Shown here piece after piece: positions 13,201-24,400 of a stretch of 64,000 nucleotides of DNA (its first letter is position 1; each line of letters begins with the position of its first letter). This DNA comes from Todiramphus chloris collaris (Eukaryota > Chordata > Aves > Coraciiformes > Alcedinidae), in NCBI GenBank assembly GCA_025345505.1, contig JANVCC010000185.1:143757-207756 (forward strand), read 5' to 3'. The notes under the pieces were generated by a model. The model was not told where the DNA came from. It did not search any database and was given only the letters and a program-made list of their open reading frames with translations. The position numbers and the translations under genes are program-made.

Positions 13201-16200
13201 CAAATATTTAAGTTAATAAACAGTGTAGAAAATGAGATTTATGAATGTGGTGAAACACTGGCACAGTTTGCCCAGAGAGGTGGTAAATGTCACATCCTTG
13301 GAAACATTAAAGGTCAGGCTGGATGGGGCTCTGAGCAACCCGACTATTTCCAGTAAGCACTGAACAGTAAGGTTTCTTACTATAGATGTTTAAATTAAGC
13401 TGCTACAGAGTATAAAGAAAGACCCTCTCATAAATAAACCATAGAAATCCCATAATTATTAACAATATTTTTTTAACAAGGCACAGTTAACGATCATGTC
13501 TCAGAAATCTGTGATGGAGCCAGTTATCTTCAGTACGCTCCTTTTCATTTCTGATGCCAGATGACAAATCTCAGACTACATACTAACTTTCCAAAAATTT
13601 GACTAAGGTATCTGACAAAACAAAAACAAATACAAAAACAACAAATAAACAAAGGAACCTGTCATGGAAAAGCAAACTCTGCTTCAAGTATTTATAACAG
13701 TTTATTTTAAAGCATGTTCAGAGAAAAGAATCATGTGCAGCAGAGCACTGTTGCCATGTAGCCTAGAAAGAAACTGCAAAATTAGAAAGCTATAAATAAT
13801 ACATCATATACTGCCATGTGTTTATTTTTATGAAGACAAGATCTAAGATCTGTTTGACTATTTTAGGTGTTTCTTCAATTATCAGTTTCTTTGAACTGAC
13901 ATGTTTTTGTTTTTAAAAAGTGTCAGTACATGCACATTGTGATAAAATAAACAAAAGCAGTTTAAATTATGAGTATTCATTGCACTTGTCTTCTTCCACT
14001 TCTCCTAAGTCATGCAACTTTGTCACAGAATACTGCATCTACATGTAAATTGCCAGAAATTTTAAGATAGCCATGAAAGACATGGAGAAAGGCCTTAGAA
14101 GCAGCAGTCTAGGTACAGTCTGTGAATATTACTAAGGAAACAAGAATGCCACAGCATGCCCACAGACCAAAAACTTGTGATTGCCTCTTGATACACTAAC
14201 TTTTTGATTTACTAGTTAAAATGACAAAAACCACCCAACCAATCCCAATTCCCAAAACACCAAGTCCATTTCTATAAAAGTAACTTATTACTAATTTATT
14301 AGTAGCTCGTTTACTGAATTACGAAAAAGGATAGATGAACTGAAGTAATTTAAAAGAGAAAAAGAGTTATTACTCAATAGCAACCTATGCTTCAGGAAGA
14401 CTCCTTATGAAAAGATCTGACAAGCATTCCTCCTTTGGTGCATGGTGGGTGGGGGTGTATGTGTGTTTGTCAGTCAATAGTCTCTAATCCTGAGAATTCT
14501 TGTTTACTGCAGCAAAGCAGCAGGGCGAGTCTACTGGCAGATACTGACACACACTCCTAAATAGTTCATATCAAAATTTCTCAGACTCATTAAAATGGAA
14601 TCTAACGTATTTTCCCATTGCAGAAAATTTCTCGAAAAATCACGAATGTAAGGTAACTTCAAAGAGAGTAATAAGCTCTTTATGGATTCTACTAAACTCA
14701 AGGAAGAAAAAAAAAATTCTCCTTCTGAAAATGGGAGAACATTAACTGTAATTTCTGTGAATGCAAAGTATTTTAAAAGCCTTGTTATGTATCTAGAATT
14801 TCTCTCACAATTTAAGTAGACATTCCATGTTACAAGTCTATTCTGTGTTATTAAGGTGACAACAGCAACACCTACATTCATAATTTGTGTTGCTGGCTCT
14901 ACTGTTAATGTCTGTGCCAATGACACTTTTGGGGAACCTAAAAATCTGAATTTCTCAAAGACAAAAACAAAAACGTACAATTTTGTTTTATAAAGGAAAT
15001 TATTAGTATTAATACTTATCTATGGAGTCATTCATACTTAGCTTTCATACTTAGTTTCTTTGGAGATATAATCAGTAAGTCCAGTTGCATTAAATAAATA
15101 ACTGATCTACCTTTGTAAGTAAGTCATTGTGAAATGTTTCAGAAATAAACTTACAACAAATGAATCTGTTTGAAAACACTTAGGGTGCACTGTACTTTCA
15201 ATAAGAGGAAAGCCAAAACACACTATTCAGGAGAAGCAAATCTACTGTAAAAAGCTACCAATTCAAATACTGCACTGCATAAAAGATATGCTCAATTGCA
15301 TTTTGATGTGAAGTCCTTTGTTTTGACACAGGGCCCTGGAGAGATTGTCTACAAGCATTAGAAGATGGCCACGATACAAGCTCCATCTATCTTGTAAAAC
15401 CAGAAAACACAAACCAGCTGATGCAGGTCTGGTGCGATCAACGGCATGACCCTGGTGGCTGGACAGTGATTCAGAGACGGCTGGATGGGTCTGTCAACTT
15501 TTTCAGGAACTGGGAAACATACAAGGTTAGGACAAGTGAGCAGTTTAATGTTTTCTACCCTCTAAAAATTATTGGTAAAGTTAATTTGAAGGGTGCATTT
15601 AGAGTCTTACTTGAAAAGGAACTTGCATGTTTACCCTTCCAGAAGAGGAAGTCTCTATAAAATAAGTTACTGTGGTTTTCTATTTTAAGAATACATTTAA
15701 ATTTACCCCTAAAACAGATGCACAGTATTAATATACTTCTCTTGCTTCTTTTACAGCAAGGATTTGGTAATATAGATGGAGAATATTGGCTCGGATTAGA
15801 AAATATTTATTGGTTAACAAATCAAGGCAACTACAAACTGCTCATAACAATGGAAGACTGGTCTGGTCGAAAAGTATTTGCTGAGTATGCCAGCTTCAGA
15901 CTGGAGCCAGAAAGTGAATATTACAAGTTGAGATTGGGACGCTATAATGGCAATGCAGGTGATTCTTTCACTTGGCACAATGGTAAACAGTTCACCACGC
16001 TGGACCGCGACCATGATGTCTACACAGGTAGAAGGTCCCTTTCAGTTGTCTTGCTATTTTTCCCTTCCTAGCCCCTCCACCCCATCCCTTTAATTTTTTC
16101 TTCTTTAAGAAAAACAAACTAAAAACCAACTTACGGTCATACGCAGACACACAAAAGAAGAATTTACAGTTTTAGTGATTTGTCAATTGGTAAATTATAA

Positions 16201-16749
16201 AGCACAAACTGACATGTCAACCCTTGTAGGTGCTAACACTAAAACAAAAATTCTCATTGTCTCACTGAACAAAGGTCTGTAAAAGACGCTAAGAGGAGTT
16301 ATTTGAGACAGTAATGCAGAGAAATTTTCCAGCAAGGAGAGTAACACTAGTAAGTCTATCTGTAGAGCCTAATTACAGACCTGGTTCCTGAAGAAGCCTA
16401 AATTCACCTTGTACAGTATGGTATCTACATGTGAAACACACTGTTTTAAAGAAAAAAGAAAAACAAAATCAAAAATGTTTTGTGCTTAGCTTGCTTGTGT
16501 AAAGATTTTTCATTTACTCCTAAGAGTGAATCAGAGCTTTCTTTTGCAGGTAATTGTGCTCATTACCAGAAGGGAGGATGGTGGTACAACGCATGTGCTC
16601 ATTCAAATCTCAATGGAGTTTGGTATCGTGGAGGACACTACCGCAGTCGATATCAGGATGGCGTTTACTGGGCTGAATTCCGGGGTGGATCATATTCACT
16701 GAAGAAAGTTGTGATGATGATAAGACCTAACCCAAACACATTTCACTAA
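9420..16749 (+). CDS. ANGPTL2: Angiopoietin-like 2, complete coding region in 4 exons
   Basis: Coding exons are 9420-10227, 15332-15525, 15757-16027 and 16550-16749. All have GT-AG introns with matching phases and total 1473 nt, giving 490 residues (human is about 493). ANGPTL2 is a secreted glycoprotein that forms oligomers through its coiled coil; its roles in angiogenesis and inflammation are known from the family. The sequence shows a signal peptide at about 1-20, a basic RYKR motif at 41-44, and a coiled coil at about 75-200. N-glycosylation sequons lie at N162 and N190, followed by a Pro-rich linker at about 205-265. The fibrinogen-like domain runs 270-490 with its four cysteines at 275, 304, 427 and 440. 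The NRYKR and QDKCTYTFIVPQQRVTGAICVNSKEPEVLLENR region fits ANGPTL2 and not ANGPTL1. The start has two adjacent ATGs (residues MM); the first is used here. The gene lies antisense within a RALGPS1 intron. I see no lesions. Confidence 0.97.
11560..11845 (-). mobile_element. Old CR1 LINE fragment, reverse orientation
   Basis: The order of words follows reversed CR1 ORF2: cacatcctccttgtgctttt, acccaaactggatctgaggc, ttcaccatcacacagcagaa, atcacttc. It then reads ctgactcatgaccaacttgc and cccccagatcctc. It is strongly diverged and within ANGPTL2 intron 1. Confidence 0.55.
11848..11892 (+). mobile_element. CR1 3' tail, forward orientation
   Basis: The sequence gttgatctccagaggtccct then tccaaagcccatggttctaa is the CR1 3' terminus in the sense direction. 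It directly abuts a reverse-oriented CR1 fragment, so these are two separate insertions or an inverted junction. Confidence 0.6.
12600..12651. repeat. Inverted repeat (hairpin), 16-bp arms
   Basis: tttatggggtggttttg at 12600-12616 pairs with caaaaccacccataaa at 12636-12651, with one bulged G and a 19-nt loop. It is in ANGPTL2 intron 1 and no known element was recognised. Confidence 0.85.
13245..13345 (+). mobile_element. CR1 LINE 3' fragment
   Basis: The sequence acactggcacagtttgccca, gagaggtggtaaatgtcaca, then ggtcaggctggatggggctc and tgagcaaccc matches the conserved CR1 segment just before its 3' end. The final tail is missing. Confidence 0.85.
15332..15525 (+). CDS. ANGPTL2: ANGPTL2 second coding exon (start of fibrinogen-like domain)
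   Basis: This exon encodes residues 270-334, from GPWRDCLQALEDGHD to NFFRNWETYK. The acceptor is ttttgacacag and the donor AAG|gttagg. It holds the first disulfide pair of the fibrinogen-like domain (C275 and C304). The reading frame stays open past the donor for about 130 nt, but those residues do not belong to the family. Confidence 0.95.
15526..15756 (+). other. ANGPTL2: ANGPTL2 intron 2
   Basis: A short GT-AG intron between the first and second fibrinogen-domain exons. Nothing else is recognised in it. Confidence 0.93.
15757..16027 (+). CDS. ANGPTL2: ANGPTL2 third coding exon (central fibrinogen-like domain)
   Basis: This exon encodes residues 335-424 plus one base, from QGFGNIDGEYWLGLENIYW to FTTLDRDHDVYT. 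The acceptor is a strong pyrimidine tract ending ttttacag, and the donor is ACAG|gtagaa. The next exon completes the split Gly codon. Confidence 0.95.
16028..16549 (+). other. ANGPTL2: ANGPTL2 intron 3
   Basis: A GT-AG intron splitting a Gly codon. Nothing else is recognised in it. Confidence 0.93.
16550..16749 (+). CDS. ANGPTL2: ANGPTL2 last coding exon with TAA stop
   Basis: This exon encodes residues 425-490, GNCAHYQKGGWWYNACAHSNLNGVWYRGG and onward to NPNTFH, followed by TAA at 16747-16749. The acceptor is cttttgcag. It holds the second disulfide pair (C427 and C440) and the conserved WWYNACAHSNLNG core of fibrinogen-like domains. Confidence 0.95.
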
Positions 16750-18190
16750 AATTATCCTTCTCTTGGTTTGCTTTCTTGTTCTAAAAAACTAACATAAAGC
16801 TAAGATGTTATTATCTGGTATTATCTTTTCAGAAATGAGGAGTGTAAGATATTGTACATCTATTGCTAAGATGTGAAGGCTTGTATATTGTATTTTCAAG
16901 AATCACTCCAGGAAAACAAAAGACAAAGAAAGAAAAGGAAGTGAAATGACAAAACATTCAGAACACCTCTTGGTACTAAAAGTAGTTATATTAACCCTTA
17001 GAACTGCCAGTTTAGATGGACTGTAGATAAACTTTCTGGGTTTTATTCCCTGTAAATTAAGTTTGGATGGTAAAAGTACTGCCACAACATTTAAATATTT
17101 TTGTATATTATATTATGTATAAATATTCTCAAATATATGAAATACTACAAACTGTACAGCAAGAGTTTTATTATTGTTATGAGCAATCATTTGACACAGG
17201 AAATCACATCCTTTGAACCGTGTAGCTGTTGTACGTACATTAGCGTGAATATTGCAATATAATCTTTAACTGCCATGAATAGTTAGTACAATATAATTTG
17301 ATTGAGTGCAGATACTCAAACCATTACTGTTGTGTTAAATCCTGTCTTTCCCCTTCAGTTTGAGCATTTTAATAATCTGCTCCTATATGAGAATTCACTT
17401 TTCATTCAAATACTTTAGATTTAAAAAATAATAATATTATTTTTCTTACCGAAAGGAAGTAGCTACCTGAATATAGAAATTAATCCAGATTTACAACAGA
17501 TATAAGGTGCTGTATGGCCAACATGTTACACTACACAATAGCTGTCACAGTATTTTGTACCGGACTTCAGTCATTACCTGCTGTGTAGCCTCCGTAATCA
17601 GAAATGGCTGGATATAAATTAAAGGAACTATCCAACTTTGCAGGCAAATGATGGATACCAATATATAAGCTATTTAATATCCTTAGCCAGTAGATGAAAA
17701 TTATATAAAGAAGATACCTGTAGCCAAGAGCCGACATATTTACCATATTTCACAATTATAACATATTACTGTCAAATTATTAAATAAATTTACTCATCTA
17801 TATTTAGAGGTCAGTCACAACTATGAAATACGGACTGGGATAATTCTAATATTCTTCTGAGGTAGGTTTCTAGAACAGATTGTTATAACACTCATTTCAA
17901 AACAGCAACAACTATGAAAAAGATGTTAGAGTGCATATAAAAGGGAGAGTAAAAGCCTCGAGAACTTCTATACATTTTTCAGTAAGCCTGTAAAGTACTT
18001 CCTGTGCGTTTGTGTGTGTGCTTGCACATTTTCCCTTATTACCTCATCACTTCTTTACCACAATATGATGTGCATTAAACTGATGTGCGATGCAGCATGT
18101 GTTGTATATAACTGAAAGCAGGGGTTTTAATATATGAGATTACTCCTGTAATATTGTAATCCTTTAATAAAACAACAAATGTTATTTTGA
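16750..18190 (+). other. ANGPTL2: ANGPTL2 3' untranslated region (probable)
   Basis: AT-rich, non-coding sequence follows the ANGPTL2 stop directly. A canonical AATAAA at 18166-18171 is followed by GT-rich sequence, giving a 3' UTR of about 1.4 kb. Earlier AATAAA-like words near 17785 could give a shorter form. The exact cleavage site is inferred. Confidence 0.6.
18166..18171 (+). terminator. ANGPTL2: ANGPTL2 polyadenylation signal AATAAA
   Basis: AATAAA lies about 1.4 kb after the ANGPTL2 stop, with a T/G-rich stretch (gttattttgacacg) about 10-20 nt downstream. It is the most plausible 3' end among several AT-rich candidates. Confidence 0.5.
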
Positions 18191-21100
18191 CACGTTCAAA
18201 TCTCATCCTGGTTTAGTTCAGACCACTCATAGCTAAGAATAGGTAATTACTTAATTTCACACCACTCTGCCTCATGACTTAACTTTAATACGCATCTACT
18301 ATTAATGTGTGTCAAGTGTCTAAATATCGCAACATCAAAAGCAAAGCAACTTTCAGACGAGAAAAATACTAAATTTCCAGACATCACAAGGAGAGAGAAC
18401 TTTTCATAGGTCACATGAAAACCCCAAAATTTTCAAATAGTATTCAAGCTTTAGCTTATACTGTTTTATCTACTGGACTCTGGAATCCAAACAACTAAGT
18501 TTTAGGTAAGAAATATTAAATGCACCTACTGGCCCTAGAGCCTGGCAGAGTACTCTAACAATTACGATCGCAGCACTAAGGCAGCAAAATCCCTGCTAAT
18601 GTCTACAACTAACTACTAGTTTTTTCAGAAGAATATGCACATAGTAGACTGACACCTTAATTGTGCAACTAACAGGTAACAAGTTACATCTAACAATCTA
18701 TTAGAATGCTCATAGCAGCACTACAGTCGACGCTGGAGTACAAGAATATAGGAAGGTGCCTGGGACAATTTTCATCAGGCATGTAGCTCATCCCTGCAGA
18801 ACTTATGGTCCTTGTTGCTGTGTAAATTCATTAAGGTTCATCAGAAAAGACAGGACCTTGTTTACCCTCGAACTTCCAGCTCTAGAGATGCTCTCTACAC
18901 TCATGCACTGTTATTACAGATGCAGATAAAGAATAAGGTATACTTTATGCAAATCTAGTGAGAAGACCCCACAGGAAAGAAACACAGTTCTGCTTTCAGT
19001 GATCAATAAAGCTACCAAGACTTAGATTCTTTAGACAAAAAACCCAGACAAAAAATAGCATAAACACAAAACCAATACAAGAGCAACAATCAACTGTAAG
19101 CACTGATTTAAGTGCTGTCACACAGACGAGCTTAATGCAAAGAGGTTGCATGACATGAGAGATCTGTCCAAATAACAATTTTGAACATACTTGAAATAAA
19201 TGGAGGTGAGCTCTGCTATGTCATGAAGACAGAGCCTTTCCAGACCTATGCAAACAACCTTGAAGAGAAGATGAGGAAAGAAGATAGAGCATTTTATGGT
19301 TCTAATTTTGACCAAAATCAAAACAAGCCTGAATTCAAAGTTCATTCTTTCAAAGAAGGATGAAGACAGCTTAACAGACTGACAGGACAGCTGTATAAAA
19401 ACAGTACACAAATGCATGAAAATGTTACAGTCCTGACTTATGCCAGTCTTCCACTTTATAAATGAAAATACAGTAAGTAAAATATTCCCAGCAATTGTTA
19501 ATATCCTCTACGCCTTAGCATAATAAACTACCTTTTTAGCTTTTAAATCATGCTATCCACAATGTATTTCTTTGCAAGGCTTGGTGCATCTGTTTTCTTC
19601 TCTAACAGTCTCTTGGTAAAGAACCTGGTAAAGTTCTGCAGATGACAATTTGGACAGGATCTTGCCTTTATAGACATATACCCCTTACTTTTGGGGGTAG
19701 GAGTGGACAAAAAAGCCACCACAAACTAAAAAACCAAACCAACCAAACCAAACTATTTTAAACAGTTTGGAGATAAACACAGTACCATGTAATGGATTTC
19801 TTCTGAAGGATATGCACTAATTAACAAAATAAGCAGCGAAAAAGATAAAGGAATGGAGATTCTAAAAAGCCTACTGCAAACTAGATTAAGGTACTGATTT
19901 GAGTGCTTAGACATCTGCCTAAACGTTTTTGTTTGGGTTTTTTTTGTAGTCTCTTGATTACTTTAAGACTACAAAAAAGCTTGAGGTACCAGAAAGTCTA
20001 CACAAAGTTCTCATCATGTATCTTTTTGAAATTCTGTGAATATGTCAGGTTCACTGAGGCTAAATACGAAGTAGCCCAGTGATGAGAAGCCTTCTAGGAA
20101 TACAACATGTCTAAGACCTGTTATGTAAAGTTCCTAGAATATTTACATTTTCTTCTCGGATATGTGGCTATAATTGCATGTCATTAACTGTAATTCCTAT
20201 GTCAGGAACAAGTCATTCCTAGTACTTTACATAGAAAGGTATCTCAGTTGATTTTGTGGAGTTCATGTGGCTGAAGCAGAAGGCAGAATGATGTTAGATG
20301 AGAAAAAGTTGCAATAGAAGTGGAGTTTGTGTTTATATCATTATTTTAGAATGCTTAAGGCATCTCTTTATGGTGTATTCTGTTGCTCATAAACTGGTCA
20401 AACATTAGTGATTTGTGCTGAATATCTATGACGGAAATTCCAAACTTAATTTGATTTTTTTTTTAAATACTTTTTTTCTAGAAGACATATTTAGAATTTT
20501 CAAAACAATCACTTTAACAGGACCTTGCTTTGCACACATGGCCTGCTATAGAAAAAGCACCATATTTGTCTTTTCTGGGCACTAGAAAATAATTAAATTA
20601 TCTTATCGTCTCTACTATATCACTTACAGAAGACATGGTTAAATACTTCTTAGACCAGATCTTTCTTATTAAAAAGCCCATCACTAGAAAGACATTCCAG
20701 TGTCTCAATGGCTTTGTTCAACGGGTATCTGGGTTTTGCAGTGTTCCTCAGGAATGGTAGCACAGTTCAGGAACTGCAATTTAGAAGAGCAGTTGGGGAA
20801 ATAATGGCAGTAGTGTGTCCACATGAATAATACAAAGGAATATTGAGAAGCCAAGTCAATCAACTCAACTGACTATTCAGTTTGTACCTCTTTTCAAAGT
20901 ATTTTCAAGACGGCATGAACCAACAACTACAGTTTAGAGATATCAACTTCATAGGTATCTGAAAAAATAGTCCAGCAAAAAAGAAAGCTATAGGAATGAG
21001 ATCTTAAATCACACTGTACTCAAAGACACTTCTGAAGTCTAATGCTCTTGTAAATTCTGAAGACAACAAAAGGACAGCAAAGACATACTTGTAGTTTCAG

Positions 21101-21306
21101 ATGTCAGTAATGCACAAAATTTCTACAAGTTAGAGATCCTAGACAGTGTACAACTTAAAAATCTCCACCAGATTTGATTTCTCTTAATATGAAATGAGGT
21201 GAGTCGTACCTTTGACATATAGTGTTCTCCAGGTGCACAACAGGCTAGATTAGTGCTCATCAGTGAAAATGAGCTACAAATAAATAAGGTTATTGTTTAC
21301 ACTCAC
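18191..21306. other. Non-coding, RALGPS1 intron downstream of ANGPTL2
   Basis: AT-rich sequence after the ANGPTL2 3' end. I recognise no exon or CR1; one perfect inverted repeat (19940-19978) and one AAACC-type tract near 19728-19755 are present. Confidence 0.7.
19940..19978. repeat. Inverted repeat (hairpin), 13-bp perfect arms
   Basis: ttttttgtagtct (19940-19952) and agactacaaaaaa (19966-19978) are exact reverse complements around a 13-nt spacer. It is downstream of ANGPTL2, in the RALGPS1 intron. Confidence 0.85.
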
Positions 21307-21433
21307 CTAAATATGGAATAGTAGGAACCATTTTTAGGCTTCTGATATACTCTCGTGTCCTTTTGTAGTTATCTTCCTTAGACAGCAAATAGTCTAACTT
21401 CTCAAAGGTGGTCTTGTCTTTGCGATTCAAAAG
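21307..21433 (-). CDS. RALGPS1: RALGPS1 seventh coding exon (last one in the window)
   Basis: 127 nt encode residues 162-203 plus one base: [42 protein letters not shown]. The acceptor is tctatgtag and the donor TTTAG|gtgagt, leaving phase 1. The matching downstream exon would complete the PYLG codon, and it lies outside the window. ANGPTL2 sits in the intron that follows. Confidence 0.95.
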
Positions 21434-24400
21434 CTACATAGAAAACATGAAGATATAAAATTTTCCAAGATGAATCCGCATAAAGACAACTAAAATTGTT
21501 GAATCACCCACCGTAAAGCATAGTCAAGTTAAGAAAGATTGAAATAGGCGGCTATTTTGACTCTATTTCCACAAAACATGTAACAGATTGCTACTCCTGC
21601 TATGATGGCATCACAAGAAGAATATAAAGAGCATACAATTCCAACAACTCAGAAGAGTTCAGAAAACCTCAGAATTCAAACAAGACAGGAAAGACAACAG
21701 CCAAGGAGTAACTTACAGCCCAGGTTTTGGTCAGTCTGAAGATAGGTGCACTTTGCAGTGCTGACACCACAGACATAAGTGAATGAAGGTTATTCAGTTC
21801 TAGAAGCTTCTGAAAAAAAGGGAATAACAACTTTAAGCACATCAAAAAGGAAAGCAGGATTAATTAATCTCCAAGTAGCATTAATAAAATACAAACTTTT
21901 CACCAATGGGTACAGACAACAACATTATCCAATACTGTCAACGTGCAAAAATTCTTAAGATCACCTTAAAAGTTGCAAATTTTCCAAACATACCCCTCAA
22001 AACAATAGCCATTTCAGTTGTGAGAATGTAAACCGTATTTAATTTGATTTTGCTATTTTCTAAAGCTGTTCCTTCAGGAACAGAAAATGTGGAAAAAAAA
22101 AAAAAATCGAGGCATTTTTCTTGAAAATTAGTATTTTTGAAATGAAAAATTAAATCAAGCCAAAAACATCAACCAAAGATGCTGATGGCCCTTTGAGAAT
22201 TAATACAACTTTTAATTTTGTAATTTGTTTTACAGGACAAATCTTTCTCACTTAAGTGTATTTTAAATTCACTCTATGTTGACCATCACTCAAAACACAC
22301 TGATATCAAAAGAGATAATACTCAAAATATTTGTTTAAATAAAGATTTTTTTAATTTTAAGTTTAGAATTACTTGTAAAATGCAGTGCTCAAACTCATTA
22401 AAATAACTGAGCTTTAACAGTGGTACTTTATACCAGCAACTACATGTTACAAATAGGAATACAAGTCCCCCAGCAGCTGTTTTAGAAGAAAGTTTTCTTT
22501 TCATAGAAGGTAAGTTTGAAAGGGGGAACACAAAGAACAGAACAGTTTACAGCCATGTTCAGTGTTGGTAACACACAGCTGTCTATCAATAAGACAAGCC
22601 ACTTTTAAACTTGTTAGGCAAAAGTACAAGACAAGTCACACTAAACGAGGTATTTTTATTTTACCAAGTAAAAACAGCAGATGCCATACCTTTATCTTAT
22701 TTATGTGGTAAAACATGGCAGATATGCTAAAAAATAATGTTACACTCTGTAATCCAGCAACAGTTCATAGGAGTAGTGCAGAAACAAACAAAAAAGAAAT
22801 AAGATTCTTGAATGATGGTACAAGAAATTTGTACTTACTTTAGCTATTTTCACAAAATGGCTCAATATTTCTGATCTTATTTTTAAGGTCTGTGCTGTTA
22901 ATATTTCTCGTACAACCCAAAAACTGACCTATGAAGTAAACACAACTGAATTTACAAAAAATAGAACTTTATTAAGATGAAATATTTGCAAACTTTCACA
23001 ATGCTCCAGGAAGAAAGCAGGGTAAGCAAAGAAAAGAGTTCCAATCCCATGAATTTTCATCTGTATAGCTTCAATTACCCAAAAGTATTACCACTGAATA
23101 CAAGACATAGGTAGAGAGGTGAGGAAACATGAAGATAACTGAATGAAACAGGTGAAACAGGGGAAAAAGAAAAAAAAAAAAACCAAACCAGGAAAGGTAT
23201 TGCTAATGTTGTACCATATGGGCAAAAATTATTAGGAACCAATGATCTAGTGGAACAATATAAAAATACTGACAAAGCAATTGAGAGCAGGAACTGCCAT
23301 TGAAAAAATCTCAATCCTTAAATTTTAATTCATAAGAGTAGTTCTATTTAATTTTATAATCAGAAACAACTATCAAACAGTATCTGTTTATCACAGTAAT
23401 CAAATAATTTACCTGGTTAAATCTCCTAGTAAAGGCAACAATATTTGGAGCGAGAATATGTTTTTCCTTCTTATTCCATCCACAGCTGGCTAGTTCCTAG
23501 GAAGCACATTTAAGAATTGCATTAAAATCAGTAATGTTTAAAAACATTTAAAAAGTGTGAAAACTGATGCATGACAAGCATCTATCAGATGAACTACTAA
23601 AACCAGTCCAAGGCACCAATCTGATGACAACTAGTCTCGGCAAACACTTCTGTGTTTCCCTGATATACATAAATGATGCAATTCATATATTCTCCTGATA
23701 CTAGAAAAGAGAGACATTATTAATTAGATACAGAGAGACAATGCAATCAGCCTCAACTGAGGTCTCTGAAGTTTCATTCTGCATTGATTCCCCTGTCTGA
23801 GCAACTCAGAAGACACAGGAATAAATCTGTATATAAACTCATCTGGTTCAAAACTGAAGCTAAAACGAAACATATCAAGAAACCAGTGTTAGAAGTAGAG
23901 TACAAAATTCAGCTGTGCAACCAGAGATGATAATCTAGCCATTGTTCCTAAATGTCATCCTCATTACTAGTTAGTAAAACTTCCATGAACACACCACAGT
24001 TTAGCATATTCACTCTCACATTTTCATAAAAACCAAAATAGGTCTAAAGCATTTAAAAAACACAATTTTGGAACCGTAATATTATTGTTTACAGTAGTTA
24101 CAAACTAAATTAAAAAACCCTGAAATCTCCATACGTGATTCTCAGTCTGAGAGATTCTATCATTTGAAAAAGGCTGACAGTAACAGTCTTACATTCTTCT
24201 GGTGGACAGAAGGCTAGGGTTAGAACTTTTTTGGGGACTCATTTTTTTTATCCATGAGGGTTTAGCCAAACTTGATTGAAATGCGACACGTGCTTAAGAA
24301 TACAGATTAGTACTTTGGTGCTAATAAAGCAAAAAGTTGCCAGTCAGTTGCATAGTTCAGTCAGTGTACAAAACAAATTTTTGAATGCTCTTTCATTATG

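Larger units (their letters stand above)
10228..15331 (+). other. ANGPTL2: ANGPTL2 intron 1 (about 5.1 kb)
   Basis: Begins gtaagtaat and ends tgacacag. It contains three CR1 fragments, an inverted repeat at 12600-12651 and a C/T homopolymer junction near 12926-12945. I see no coding sequence. An open frame on the minus strand at 14531-14980 has no recognised similarity and no splice context. Confidence 0.85.

Noticed and set aside
15421-15660. Extension of the second ANGPTL2 coding exon past 15525
   Set aside because: The residues after the donor do not match the fibrinogen-like domain, while the next exon continues it exactly.
1-21306. Search for the next RALGPS1 exon (GIYLLDLIYID-like)
   Set aside because: I found no matching minus-strand sequence, so the gene is reported as continuing beyond the left edge.
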